Source: Synechococcales cyanobacterium CNB
Lineage (GTDB): Bacteria; Planctomycetota; Phycisphaerae; Phycisphaerales; UBA1924
Assembly: GCA_030263455.1 (NCBI GenBank)
Contig: SZOZ01000001.1
Coordinates: 186,001-250,000 of the forward strand
Direction: 5' to 3'
DNA length: 64,000 nucleotides
The translations under genes and the position numbers were made by a program. Under the pieces are notes generated by a model. It saw only the letters and a program-made list of their open reading frames with translations. It was not told the origin of the DNA and did not search any database. Shown here piece by piece: positions 7,256-16,608 of the stretch (position 1 is its first letter; every line of letters starts with the position of its first letter).

Positions 7256-8317
7256 TCAGAGGAGGGCCTGGGTAAGGGCTTCGAGCAGGCGCGTTCTGGT
7301 TTCCGCCAGCGGCGCGGTGACGCGGGCGCCCGCGGCACGGGCGTGCCCCCCCCCGCCGAGCGAGCGGGCGATTTCGTTCACGTCAAGTGCGCCGGGTCCG
7401 TCCTTGCTGCGAAGACTGATCTTCGTGAGGGGCGGTTTGCCCTGCGAGCCGTCGGAGACCTCCGTCAGCACCGCCGCAACCACAACCGTGCGCACGGCGA
7501 GCACCTTGTCGGCAAACCCGCCGGAGTCCGTTGCGTCCGCCTTGGCGTGGTGGAAGTCCTCCATCCGCAGCGACATCAGCGCGATTCGCTCGTCCGCATG
7601 GAACTCGAGCGAGGACAGCGCCGTGGCCAGCAGCCGGAACCGACCCGGCTCGTCCTGCTGCTCGACGACCCGGAACAGTTCGGTATGGTCCGCGCCGGCT
7701 TCGATGAGGTCGGCGGCGAGGCGCATCACGGGCGGTCGCACGTTCGAGTAACGGAACCAGCCCGTGTCGGTGGCGAGGCCCAGGTACAGCGGCGTCGCCA
7801 CCCCGGCGGGCAGACGCGACGGCGAAGGCAGGCCGAGCAGATCGCAGCACACCTGCGCGACCGGCTGGCACGCTGCTGCCGACTCCGTATCCAGCAGACG
7901 GAGTGCGGCGATATCCCCGTCGCCGTGCAAGTGGTGGTCGATCACGAGCGTGCGGTCGGTGCGGGCGGCGAGCCATTGGAGCAGGCCGTCCAACTGAGAC
8001 CAGGAGCCGGTGTCGAGCAGGACGACGCCGTCGGGGTCGGCATCGGCGGAGAGGCCGTCGCGCTCGATCGACCGGATCGGCGTGTCAAGGGCGATCTCGG
8101 CGAGCCAGGGAGGCAGCGCGCCGAGGTACCACACTTCGGTGCGCACACCGCGCGACCGCAGCACCCGCGCGAGGGCGAGCGTCGAGCCGACGGCGTCGCC
8201 GTCGGGCTTCGTGTGTGTCGTGACTACGACAAACGTCTTGTCCGCGAGCCAGCGTGCCGCGCCGGCGGCGTCGGTGTTCGCGGCCCACCGGTGCAAATCC
8301 GCGCCGGTCTCTGTCAT
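7256..8317 (-). CDS. nrnA: DHH/DHHA1 phosphoesterase, NrnA-like
   Basis: 353 residues. NrnA-type enzymes degrade short RNA oligonucleotides and dephosphorylate 3'-phosphoadenosine 5'-phosphate using Mn2+. Visible motifs: TKPDGDAVGS (motif I), LLDTGSW, VIDHHLHGD (the DHH motif), LGLATDTGWFRY, and the C-terminal DHHA1 substrate-binding motif GGGGHARAAG. The ATG overlaps the ribF stop as ATGA (8314-8317), so translation is coupled to ribF. A run of nine C bases (nine G in the coding strand) encodes the GGGG of the DHHA1 motif. Assignment to NrnA rather than another DHH subfamily rests on length and motif set. Confidence 0.88.
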   Translation of the reverse strand: MTETGADLHRWAANTDAAGAARWLADKTFVVVTTHTKPDGDAVGSTLALARVLRSRGVRTEVWYLGALPPWLAEIALDTPIRSIERDGLSADADPDGVVLLDTGSWSQLDGLLQWLAARTDRTLVIDHHLHGDGDIAALRLLDTESAAACQPVAQVCCDLLGLPSPSRLPAGVATPLYLGLATDTGWFRYSNVRPPVMRLAADLIEAGADHTELFRVVEQQDEPGRFRLLATALSSLEFHADERIALMSLRMEDFHHAKADATDSGGFADKVLAVRTVVVAAVLTEVSDGSQGKPPLTKISLRSKDGPGALDVNEIARSLGGGGHARAAGARVTAPLAETRTRLLEALTQALL

Positions 8318-9279
8318 GAGTGCGCTCCTGCGGCGGCGGGTTGAGGCGTGGAGACCCGGGCGACGATGCCCCGTACGCGGTTGCAGTCGCGGTGCATCTG
8401 GGCGATCAGCGAATCGACGCTCTCGAAGCGGAGCTGTTCGCGCACCCAGCCGACAAGGGCGATGCGGAGGTTCCAGCCATACTCTGGCAGTCCGGCAAGG
8501 CACGGTCCATCCCCCGTGGGCGCGTCGAGGAGAGAGGCCTCGACCGCGCGAGCGGCGCCGTTGAACATGGGCTTGCTGCCGACGCTGACGGCCGCAGGGA
8601 ACGAGCGGCCGTCGTCGAGGAACGCCACGCCGGCGTACACGCCGTCGGCCGGCGGCAAACAGGGCGTATCGAGGTTCGCGGTCGGGAAACCGAGGCCTCT
8701 GCCGCGCCTGTCGCCCCGGACGACGCGGCCCGTGAGCTCGTGCGGCCGCGTCAGCACGGCCCACGCGTCGCGTACTCGTCCATGCTGCACGAGCCATCGG
8801 GCGATGGTGCTGGAAGCCGTGACGACCGATTGATCGTTGAGCGCGACGGCGACGGGCGGCACGACATCGACGGCGAAGCCGTGCCGCTTTCCGATCGAGG
8901 CGAGGACGGAGGTGTCGCCGGTGCGCCCCTTGCCGAATCTGAAGTCCGGTCCTTCAACGAAGGCGATCGGCGCGAGACGGTCAGCGATCGACTCGACGAA
9001 TGACTCGGGCGACTGCGAGAGCAGTTCGGACGTGGGTTCGAGGCGTTCGACACGGTCCGCGCCGGCCTGGCGGAGCAGTTCCGATCGTCGCTCGAACGAG
9101 CCGAGCCGCGGCGGTGCGGATTCAGGGTGCAGGCGCGTCGCGGGGTGCGGATCGAACGCCAGCACGACCACCTCTGCACCGCTGGCCCTGTCCGCGATGG
9201 ATCGGGCGCGGGCGATCAGCGCGGCGTGTCCGGCATGGACACCGTCGAACGTGCCGACGCTGACCACCGAGCGGGGCAT
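8314..9279 (-). CDS. ribF: Bifunctional riboflavin kinase/FMN adenylyltransferase RibF
   Basis: 321 residues, the usual length. It converts riboflavin to FMN and then FAD in the cytosol. The N-terminal adenylyltransferase shows GTFDGVHAGH (residues 9-18) and a SSTIARWL-type motif near residue 155. The C-terminal kinase shows GRVVRGDRRGRGLGFPTAN. The ATG at 9279 is supported by TACGCT 8 bases upstream and by the first residues leading directly into the core strand. It heads a ribF-nrnA-methylase operon through an ATGA overlap with nrnA. It is divergent from putA, whose product needs FAD, and supplies FAD for this and the nearby halogenase-like enzyme in a general sense. Confidence 0.95.
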   Translation of the reverse strand: MPRSVVSVGTFDGVHAGHAALIARARSIADRASGAEVVVLAFDPHPATRLHPESAPPRLGSFERRSELLRQAGADRVERLEPTSELLSQSPESFVESIADRLAPIAFVEGPDFRFGKGRTGDTSVLASIGKRHGFAVDVVPPVAVALNDQSVVTASSTIARWLVQHGRVRDAWAVLTRPHELTGRVVRGDRRGRGLGFPTANLDTPCLPPADGVYAGVAFLDDGRSFPAAVSVGSKPMFNGAARAVEASLLDAPTGDGPCLAGLPEYGWNLRIALVGWVREQLRFESVDSLIAQMHRDCNRVRGIVARVSTPQPAAAGAHS

Positions 9280-9287
9280 AAGAGGAG

Positions 9288-9293
9288 AGCGTA
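9288..9293 (-). promoter_or_regulatory. -10-like TACGCT, 8 nt before ribF start
   Basis: Read on the minus strand, TACGCT lies 8 bases upstream of the ribF ATG, consistent with a leaderless transcript. Confidence 0.45.
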
Positions 9294-9374
9294 GGCGCGA
9301 TCATGCCCCGCGACGGGAGGCGCATTGCGGACGACTTTCGCGCCGGAGTAGTCCGGGTTCGTCCGGGCCGTCCG

Positions 9375-9380
9375 TATACT
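9375..9380 (+). promoter_or_regulatory. Candidate -10 (TATACT) for putA
   Basis: TATACT is a good -10 match in the ribF-putA divergent gap, 61 bases before the putA ATG. No clear -35 element is visible. Confidence 0.35.
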
Positions 9381-9441
9381 CCTTCGCCCTCGATCGTGCG
9401 ATCGTGCCGGCGCGCCCGCCTCCTGCGTCTGGACTCACGCG

Positions 9442-12400
9442 ATGTCGATCTTCCGCCGCAAGTCTGCTTCTGCCGTCATCGTCGAACCTCCGCCCCCGAC
9501 GGGGGGAGAGGAACGCACCTACCAACTCGGCCGGGACCTGCTGGAGCGTGCCCGTGGGCACCGCGCTGGCCTGCTTTCCGCGAAGTTCTACTCGGACAAG
9601 CTCATGGACTGGTCGATGCGCGACCGGGACTTCAAGGTCCAGTTGTTCCGGTTCGTGGACGCGTTCCCGATGCTTCGGACGCCGGACGCGGTGCACGACC
9701 ACCTCGTCGATTACCTCTCTCAGCCGGGTGTGAAGCTGCCTCCGGGCATGGACCTCGGGCTTCGGGCGGGGGGCGTGGCGAAGGGGCTGCTCACTTCCAC
9801 GGTCTCGTCGCAGATCAAGGGCATGGCGTCGAAGTTCATCGCGGGCGCCGACGCGGCGAGCGCGCTCCCGGGGTTGCGCGATCTCTGGAAGGAAGGCATC
9901 GCGTTCAGCGTGGACCTTCTGGGCGAGGCGTGCGTGTCCGATGCGGAGGCGGACGCCTATCGCGACAAGTACCTCGACCTCGTGACAAATCTTCCCGGCG
10001 AGGTCGCCTCGTGGAAGCCGAACCCGAGGCTTGAGTCCGACCATCTCGGCGGCATCCCCCGCACGAACGTCTCCATCAAGGTCAGTTCGCTGAGCGCGAA
10101 GTGCGATCCGATCGACACGGAGGGGGCGATCCGCGACTCGATGACGCGGATCGTGCCGATCCTGGAGGCGGCGCGGGAGCGGGGCGTGCTGATCAACTTC
10201 GACATGGAGCAGCACTCGCTCAAGGACCTGACGATCGAGTTGTTCATGCGGTGCTGCGAGGCGGTGGACTTTCACGCGGGACTCGCCATGCAGGCCTACC
10301 TCAAGAGCGGAGTGGAAGACGCACGCCGCGTGTGCGACTGGGCGAAGCGCACGGGCCGCGTCGTGACGGTGCGCCTCGTGAAGGGGGCGTACTGGGATTT
10401 CGAGACGATCCACGCCGAGCAGCAGGGTTGGCCCTGCCCGGTCTGGAACGAAAAGTGGCAGACGGACCGGTGCTTCGAGGAGATGACGGGCGTGTTCCTG
10501 GACGCCTGCCCGAGGGCGGAGAGCGGACAGCGGGCGGCGGAGAGCGGGCGGTTGGGGCCGACGAGACTCGCGCCCGGGGCGGGGGGGGTGAAACTGGCGC
10601 TCGGGTCGCACAACGTGCGGTCGATCGCCAGCGCCATCTCGGGGCTGGAGCGGCGGTCACTGCCGACGGGCGCGATCGAACTCCAGATGTTGCACGGCAT
10701 GGCGGACCAGTTGAAGCACGCGGCGGCCGAGACCGGGCTGCGAATCCGCGAGTACGTGCCGGTGGGGGAGATGATCCCCGGCATGGCGTACCTGGTGCGC
10801 CGACTGCTGGAGAACACGTCGAACGAGTCGTGGCTGAAGGCGGGGTTCCTCGACAACGCCGACCCGCGGACACTGCTGCGCGAACCCGCGCCGACGCTGA
10901 ACGGCGAGCCCGCGCCGAAGCCGAACCGGGACCTGTACGAGCTCGCGCCGGAGCGGCATCGGCTGTCGCACGCGGAGCCTGGCGTGGGCGACGGCAAGCC
11001 CTTCATCAACGAACCGCTGCGGGACTTCTCCCGCCGCCCGGTGCGAGAGAACTTCGCCGCCGCGGTCGCAGGCGCGACCGTGCCGAACGTGGCCAACGAC
11101 CGGACGCCGACGGACGCCGCCCGCATGGTGGAGTCCGCGCACCGCGTCTTTCCTGCGTGGCGTGACGCGGACCCGACGCTGCGTGCCCGTGTGCTCGTGC
11201 AGGCGGCGGCGGCGATGCGGGCGAGGCGAGACGAACTGGCGGGCATCGTCATCAAGGAGAACGGCAAGTGCTGGCGTGACGCCGACGCCGACGTGGCCGA
11301 GGCGATCGACTTCTGCGAGTACTACGCCCGCGAAGCCGTGCGGCTCTTCCGGCGCGAGCGGATCGGTCGGTTCATCGGCGAGCTGGACGAGCAGTGGTAC
11401 CAGCCGCGCGGCGTGGCGGCCGTCATCAGCCCGTGGAACTTCCCGCTCGCGATCTCGTGCGGCATGGCGACGGCTGCGCTCGTCACGGGCAACCCGGTCG
11501 TGCTGAAGCCCGCCGAGCAGACGCCGGGCATCGCGAAGACGCTGTGCGAGGTGCTATGGCGCGCGATGGAAGAGGCGGGTGTTCGTCGCACGGGTGTCGA
11601 TCCTACGAACGTGCTGCACTTCTGCCCCGCACCGGGCGAGACGACCGGGGCCGCGCTGGTGCGAGACCCGCGCGTGGCGGTGATCGCCTTTACGGGGTCG
11701 AAGGCCGTCGGGCTGGACATCATCCGCGCCGCTGGGGTCACGCCGGAGGAGCAGCCGTTCGTGAAGCGCGTGGTGTGCGAGATGGGCGGTAAGAACGCGA
11801 TCATCATCGATACCTCTGCCGACCTCGACGAGGCGGTTCTCGGCGTTCGGCACTCGGCGTTCGGGTTCCAGGGGCAGAAGTGCTCTGCTTGCTCGCGCTG
11901 CATCGTCGTCGATCCCGAGGGGCCGGGCGGCGCGGCGACGCGAACCTTCGTCATGCGGCTCGTGGAGGCGACACGCTCGCTCGTCATCGGCGACCCGACG
12001 CGTCCGGGGACCGACATCGGGCCGGTCATCGACGAGGAGTCGGCGCAGCGTATTCGTCGATACATCGAGACAGCCCGCTTGGAGGGATGCTGTGAGGAAC
12101 TGTCGATGGACCTTCCCGCGCCCGCCGGTGTGGCGGGCGATTCGTCCCCCCGCGTGAGCGGGCTTCAGCCGACGCACTACGTCGGTCCGCACATCTTCAG
12201 CCGCGTCGAGCCGCGTCACACCATCGCGCGCGAGGAGATCTTCGGACCCGTGCTCGCCGTCATGCACGCGCGGACGTTCGACCAGGCCCTCGCGATCGCC
12301 AACGACCACCCGTACAAGCTCACGGGCGGCGTCTTCAGCCGCAAGCCGGCGCACCTGGAACTGGCCAAGCGCGAGTTCCGTGTCGGCAACCTGTACCTCA

Positions 12401-12564
12401 ATCGCGGGTGCACCGGCGCGCTCGTCGCCCGCCAGCCTTTCGGCGGCTTCGGCATGAGCGGTGTCGGCTCGAAGGCGGGAGGACGGGACTATCTGCTCCA
12501 GTTCGTCGAGCCGCGGGCGACTTGCGAGAACACCATGCGCCGCGGGTTCGCGCCGGAACTCTGA
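9442..12564 (+). CDS. putA: Bifunctional proline dehydrogenase/P5C dehydrogenase PutA
   Basis: 1040 residues, the short bifunctional type without an N-terminal DNA-binding domain. It oxidises proline to glutamate in two steps, with FAD and then NAD+. The proline dehydrogenase half shows VRLVKGAYWD (about residue 310), GSHNVRS (about 388) and LHGMADQLK. The aldehyde dehydrogenase half shows SPWNFPLAI, FTGSKAVGL, the general base in CEMGGKN (Glu about 780), the nucleophile in GQKCSACSR (Cys about 814) and EEIFGPVLAV. Two low-complexity insertions stand out: about residues 356-379 (10507-10578), before the GSHN motif, and about residues 890-911 (12110-12172). No good Shine-Dalgarno sequence precedes the ATG, which is the first Met before the conserved region. 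Confidence 0.95.
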   Translation: MSIFRRKSASAVIVEPPPPTGGEERTYQLGRDLLERARGHRAGLLSAKFYSDKLMDWSMRDRDFKVQLFRFVDAFPMLRTPDAVHDHLVDYLSQPGVKLPPGMDLGLRAGGVAKGLLTSTVSSQIKGMASKFIAGADAASALPGLRDLWKEGIAFSVDLLGEACVSDAEADAYRDKYLDLVTNLPGEVASWKPNPRLESDHLGGIPRTNVSIKVSSLSAKCDPIDTEGAIRDSMTRIVPILEAARERGVLINFDMEQHSLKDLTIELFMRCCEAVDFHAGLAMQAYLKSGVEDARRVCDWAKRTGRVVTVRLVKGAYWDFETIHAEQQGWPCPVWNEKWQTDRCFEEMTGVFLDACPRAESGQRAAESGRLGPTRLAPGAGGVKLALGSHNVRSIASAISGLERRSLPTGAIELQMLHGMADQLKHAAAETGLRIREYVPVGEMIPGMAYLVRRLLENTSNESWLKAGFLDNADPRTLLREPAPTLNGEPAPKPNRDLYELAPERHRLSHAEPGVGDGKPFINEPLRDFSRRPVRENFAAAVAGATVPNVANDRTPTDAARMVESAHRVFPAWRDADPTLRARVLVQAAAAMRARRDELAGIVIKENGKCWRDADADVAEAIDFCEYYAREAVRLFRRERIGRFIGELDEQWYQPRGVAAVISPWNFPLAISCGMATAALVTGNPVVLKPAEQTPGIAKTLCEVLWRAMEEAGVRRTGVDPTNVLHFCPAPGETTGAALVRDPRVAVIAFTGSKAVGLDIIRAAGVTPEEQPFVKRVVCEMGGKNAIIIDTSADLDEAVLGVRHSAFGFQGQKCSACSRCIVVDPEGPGGAATRTFVMRLVEATRSLVIGDPTRPGTDIGPVIDEESAQRIRRYIETARLEGCCEELSMDLPAPAGVAGDSSPRVSGLQPTHYVGPHIFSRVEPRHTIAREEIFGPVLAVMHARTFDQALAIANDHPYKLTGGVFSRKPAHLELAKREFRVGNLYLNRGCTGALVARQPFGGFGMSGVGSKAGGRDYLLQFVEPRATCENTMRRGFAPEL

Positions 12565-12681
12565 GATCAGGCCGGTCAATCGCCTCGCACAGGGACGCAC
12601 GAACCGCCCGCTTCCGGGATAACTGCGTCTCGGGCACCGAACGTTCCGCGAAACAGGCTCCAGCCTCCCCCCGGGCCGTCC

Positions 12682-12687
12682 GATAGT
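12682..12687 (+). promoter_or_regulatory. -10-like GATAGT, 6 nt before start codon
   Basis: GATAGT ends 6 bases before the ATG at 12694. Its first base departs from the TANNNT pattern, so it is weaker than the others. Confidence 0.3.
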
Positions 12688-12693
12688 GCCGGT

Positions 12694-15501
12694 ATGGCGT
12701 CCGCTCGGCCCGACCAGCCCGGTCCGCCCCGCGATCGAGCCGCGCCCGCGTTTCGCGGCGTGGTTCGATCCGCGATCGGTTCCTCGCCGTGGATGGTGCC
12801 GATCGGAGTGCTCACGGCCCTGCTCTTCGTCGCGGTCGCAGTCGAGGTCGTCACCGCGTTATTTCTGCCGCAGTTGCTCCCGACCGGCACGCCCTTCTGG
12901 GTCGAGGCCGCGATCGACACGGTTGCGCTCGCGGTGCTGGTGGGCGTGACGGCGATCCCGCTCGCGGTTCGGCCCGCCATGCTCGCTCGGAGGCGCATCG
13001 CCGGACACATCGGGCTGCTCGAGCGTGTCGCGGCCGGCGCTCACCTTCCCGAGTGCCTTGACCTCATCACCCGATTCATCGAGAGCGAGTGCCCGGGCAC
13101 AAAGGCCTCCATCCTGCTTCTCAAGGACGGTCGCCATCTCGTCCTCGGGTCCGCGCCGAGCCTTTCCGGCGAGTACAACGCGGCTGTCGATGGGATTGAG
13201 ATCGGACCATCGGTCGGCTCCTGCGGCACGGCTGCATGGAGCGGGCGGCGCGTGATCGTCTCCGACATCTCGGCCGATTCCCGCTGGGCCGGTTGGCGCG
13301 ATCTCGCCCTCAGGTACGGGCTGCGGTCCTGCTGGTCGCAGCCGATCCGATCGTCGAAGGGGGAGATCCTGGGTACGTTCGCGATGTACAGGCCGGTCGT
13401 CCATCGGCCGAATGCGGCCGAAGCCCGCACCGTCGAAGAGGCGTGCCATATCGCGTCCATCGCCATCGAGCGGCATCTCGCTTGGCAGGCGGAGCGGCGA
13501 AGCGAGGCGAGGCTGCGCGCCGTCGTCGCTTCTGCGCCCGACGCGATTCTCACAGCCGATGGGAGCGCGGTCATCACGTGGACGAACGCGCAGGCGGAGA
13601 GGCTGCTCGGCTACGGCCCGGGCGAACTCCAGGGCGTGCCGCTCGGGCGACTGATCCCGGACCGGTTCCGTGCCGCCCACCAGGCGGCCTTCAGGCGAGT
13701 CGTGCAGTCAGGCGGAGAACGAACGCTCGGCGGCCCGCGCGAGGTGCGAATCCTCGGCCGCGACGGAGAGGAAATCCCGGCCGAACTCTGCCTCGGGTTC
13801 GGGAGCGCGGGCGACGAGGCCGTCGTTACGGCCGTCATCCGCGACGTGCGAGAGCGGCTCGCGCGCGAGAGCAAACTCCGTCGGCTCGCGCGCGTCGTCG
13901 ATGCCGCCGATGACGGCATTCTCCTCACCGACGCCTCGGGCGCGGTCCTCGACGTCAACACGGCGTTCACGCGCATCACCGGGTACAGCGCCGACGACGT
14001 GCGGGGCCAGACCCCGCGCTTTCTCAAGAGCGGGAGACATGCGGACGACTTCTACCGGGAGATGTGGGAGACCATCCGAGCGGGCAGGGCGTGGTCAGGG
14101 CGCGTGATCGACCGTCGCAAGGACGGCTCGCTGTATCACGCCTCGCTGAGCATCTCTCCGGTCACAGGCGAGGACGGCCGAATCGAGGGCTACGTCGGCA
14201 TCCAGCGCGACGTGACCGCGGACGTGGAGCGTGAACGCGTGCTGCTGCTCGCGACAAGGCAGGCCGAGGCGGCCAGCAGGGCAAAGACCCGCTTTCTCGC
14301 CAACATGAGCCACGAGATCCGAACCCCGCTGACGGCCATCCTTGGCTACGCCGAACTGCTGGAGATCGAGACTGACGACCGGATGCTCACGCCCGAAGCC
14401 CGGCGGGAGTACGTCTCCACCATCAAGCGGCAGGGAACGCACCTCCTCTCGATCATCAATGACGTGCTCGACCTTGCCAAGATCGAGGCGGACAAACTGA
14501 CGGTCGAGCGAGAGTCCGTCAGCCCGGCAGGGATCGTCGACGAGGTGCTCGCTCTCATGCGCGTTCGGGCCGCGGAACGAGGCGTCGAGCTGCACGCGGA
14601 ATACCTCTCCTCGCTCCCGCGGTACGTCAGCACCGATCCGGTCAGAGTCCGCCAGGTGCTGCTCAATCTCGTGGGCAATGCCATCAAGTTCACCATGCGC
14701 GGCGAGGTTGTCATCCGTGCTTCGTTCGACGCTGCTGGCGCCAAGAACCCGGTCCTCCGCATCGCCGTCCACGACACAGGGATCGGCATGGACAGAGCGC
14801 AGGTCGAACGCCTGTTCACGCCGTTCGAGCAGGGTGATTCCTCCACCACTCGCCGATTTGGCGGAACTGGACTCGGCCTCGTCATCAGCCGCGGGCTGGC
14901 GCACATGCTCGGCGGCGGAATTTCCGTCGAGTCTGAGCCGGGGCGAGGAAGCGTCTTCACGCTCTCGATCCCCGCCGGTCCGCTCGACGGCGTCGAACTC
15001 GTGGAACCCGCGGAACTCGCCCGCCTGACAAGCGACACGGCGTCCAGAAACCTCGCCGCCATGCCACAGGGCGCAGCGCCGACCCTCGCCGGCGCCCGCA
15101 TCCTGCTCGCCGAGGACGGACCCGACAATCAGCGGTTGATCTCGGCGTTTCTGCGCCTCGCGGGTGCGGAGGTCGAGATCGCTTCCAACGGGCGCGACGC
15201 TGTCGATCTTGCCACCTCGGGGCCATCCCGCGACGGAAAGCCGTTCGACCTCGTCCTGATGGACCTCCAGATGCCGGAGCTCGACGGGTACGCGGCGACC
15301 CGGCTGCTCCGGCAGCGGGGATACCGAGGGCCGATCGTCGCGCTGACCGCGCATGCGATGGAAGGCGACAGGCAGCGGTGCCTCGACGCCGGATTCGATG
15401 ATTACGTGCCCAAGCCCATCGATCGGGAACACCTGATCAACGAGTGCGTGCGACGGACGCGGTCGGCGCGGCCTGAAACCGAGCGCAAGACCGCCGCATA
15501 G
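12694..15501 (+). CDS. Hybrid sensor histidine kinase (GAF-PAS-PAS-HisKA-HATPase-REC)
   Basis: 935 residues. Order: two membrane segments (about 33-58 and 69-92), a GAF domain (about 105-260), two PAS domains (about 270-395 and 395-520), HisKA with MSHEIRTPLTAILGY (phospho-acceptor His about 540), HATPase_c with NLVGNAIKFT, DTGIGM and GGTGLGL, then a receiver with MDLQMPELDGY (phospho-acceptor Asp about 857) and a conserved Lys in YVPKPID. It senses a signal at or in the cytoplasm via GAF/PAS and relays phosphate His to Asp internally; an external phosphotransfer protein is expected but none is adjacent. The ATG is supported by GATAGT 6 bases upstream. The gene is alone; the next gene is convergent after 3 bases. 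Confidence 0.93.
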   Translation: MASARPDQPGPPRDRAAPAFRGVVRSAIGSSPWMVPIGVLTALLFVAVAVEVVTALFLPQLLPTGTPFWVEAAIDTVALAVLVGVTAIPLAVRPAMLARRRIAGHIGLLERVAAGAHLPECLDLITRFIESECPGTKASILLLKDGRHLVLGSAPSLSGEYNAAVDGIEIGPSVGSCGTAAWSGRRVIVSDISADSRWAGWRDLALRYGLRSCWSQPIRSSKGEILGTFAMYRPVVHRPNAAEARTVEEACHIASIAIERHLAWQAERRSEARLRAVVASAPDAILTADGSAVITWTNAQAERLLGYGPGELQGVPLGRLIPDRFRAAHQAAFRRVVQSGGERTLGGPREVRILGRDGEEIPAELCLGFGSAGDEAVVTAVIRDVRERLARESKLRRLARVVDAADDGILLTDASGAVLDVNTAFTRITGYSADDVRGQTPRFLKSGRHADDFYREMWETIRAGRAWSGRVIDRRKDGSLYHASLSISPVTGEDGRIEGYVGIQRDVTADVERERVLLLATRQAEAASRAKTRFLANMSHEIRTPLTAILGYAELLEIETDDRMLTPEARREYVSTIKRQGTHLLSIINDVLDLAKIEADKLTVERESVSPAGIVDEVLALMRVRAAERGVELHAEYLSSLPRYVSTDPVRVRQVLLNLVGNAIKFTMRGEVVIRASFDAAGAKNPVLRIAVHDTGIGMDRAQVERLFTPFEQGDSSTTRRFGGTGLGLVISRGLAHMLGGGISVESEPGRGSVFTLSIPAGPLDGVELVEPAELARLTSDTASRNLAAMPQGAAPTLAGARILLAEDGPDNQRLISAFLRLAGAEVEIASNGRDAVDLATSGPSRDGKPFDLVLMDLQMPELDGYAATRLLRQRGYRGPIVALTAHAMEGDRQRCLDAGFDDYVPKPIDREHLINECVRRTRSARPETERKTAA

Positions 15502-15504
15502 CGA

Positions 15505-15963
15505 TCAAGCCTTCGCCGGCGTGCCGCATTCAGGACAGGTCGCATCGGGCGCAAGCCCGGCGCGGGGATATCCGCACGCCAGGCACCTCCCGCGCAAGCG
15601 CCGAACCACCGGCAGCGAAAGCGTGACACCCGGCAGGATGAGCAGGAGGAACGCGACGCTCCACAGCGGCACGCGGAGGGCGTAGAAGCCGTGCCGGTCC
15701 GGGAGACTGGCGGAGAACCACCAGCGAACCGGCCCGTCGATGGGTCCGAACGTCCAGGATCGGTGTATGCCGAAGAAGCGCGTGGGGTGGTACGTGCCAT
15801 AGATATAACCGCGGCCGAGCCCGATCTGCACCGTCGGCCCGTCGCCATCCGCGCGGGGCTGGGAGTTGTAGACCACGCCTCGGAAGAGGCTCACCCCCCA
15901 CGCGACGGCGACCAGCCCGCACAGGACGAGGCACGCCAGACACAGCCGCGAGACTCGTGGCAT
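15505..15963 (-). CDS. Small membrane protein with C-terminal zinc ribbon
   Basis: 152 residues. An N-terminal membrane segment (residues 6-26) and a second one (about 96-118) flank an extracytoplasmic stretch. The C-terminus is a zinc ribbon, CLACGYPRAGLAPDATCPECG, like that of the two membrane proteins at 797 and 2004, so it is a third member of that family in the window. The frame is open up to 16029, but the ATG at 15963 has TATCAT 8 bases upstream and starts right before the membrane segment. The stop is 3 bases from the stop of the convergent kinase. Function unknown. Confidence 0.72.
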   Translation of the reverse strand: MPRVSRLCLACLVLCGLVAVAWGVSLFRGVVYNSQPRADGDGPTVQIGLGRGYIYGTYHPTRFFGIHRSWTFGPIDGPVRWWFSASLPDRHGFYALRVPLWSVAFLLLILPGVTLSLPVVRRLRGRCLACGYPRAGLAPDATCPECGTPAKA

Positions 15964-15971
15964 GATTCGCG

Positions 15972-15977
15972 ATGATA
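15972..15977 (-). promoter_or_regulatory. -10-like TATCAT, 8 nt before start codon
   Basis: On the minus strand TATCAT lies 8 bases upstream of the ATG at 15963, fitting the leaderless pattern. Confidence 0.45.
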
Positions 15978-15997
15978 CAGAGAGGCCGAGCGAGCGT

Positions 15998-16459
15998 TCA
16001 GCCCTGCGTGATGTACGCCTCCATTGCACGGACGGTGACCATGAGGTCCTGGTTCAGCGCGGCGTTGAGGTCGCCGATCGAGACCATGCCGATTGGCCGG
16101 CCTTCATCCAGCACAGGGACGTGGCGGATGCGTCGCTCGCGCATCGTCCGCCGAACCTCGTCGAGTGTCGTCTGCGGAGTGCAACTGAGCACCGCCCGCG
16201 TCATGATCTCGCCGACGGTGGTGGAGTCGGGAGGCTTGGCGACGGCCACGAGCCGGCGCAACACGTCGCGTTCGGTGACAATCCCAACCATCCGTCCCGC
16301 CGGGTCCGTAACGACGAGCGCGCCGACATGGCGATCGCTCATCAGCCGGGCCGCATCGCGAGCGGTGGCCTCCGGTTTGATGGTCACCACCGCCTCGACC
16401 CGGTCGTACGAGTCGTCCCAGTGCTGCTTGGCGGTGAGCAGGTTCGCGACGGTGTGCAT
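15998..16459 (-). CDS. Tandem CBS-domain protein
   Basis: 153 residues. It consists almost entirely of two CBS domains (about residues 20-75 and 85-145), with repeated features DAARLMSDRHVGALVV...GIVTERDVLR and EVRRTMRERRIRHVPVLDEG...GMVSIGDL. Paired CBS domains bind adenosyl ligands such as AMP or ATP and usually regulate a partner; none is fused or adjacent. The frame extends to 16573, but AAGGAG sits 6 bases upstream of the ATG at 16459, which fixes the start. This is an SD-led gene, unlike many neighbours. Confidence 0.85.
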   Translation of the reverse strand: MHTVANLLTAKQHWDDSYDRVEAVVTIKPEATARDAARLMSDRHVGALVVTDPAGRMVGIVTERDVLRRLVAVAKPPDSTTVGEIMTRAVLSCTPQTTLDEVRRTMRERRIRHVPVLDEGRPIGMVSIGDLNAALNQDLMVTVRAMEAYITQG

Positions 16460-16608
16460 GGCGATCTCCTTTCGCATGTCGGGCACGAGCGTCCCTGACC
16501 CGCGGGCACGATCCGTGCGCCACCCCCAGTATGCCAAGACGGGCCTTTGAGGGGAAGCCCTTTTCGGCAACAATGCGGGGAAAACCGGCTCCCGGGGCCG
16601 TGCAGGGG

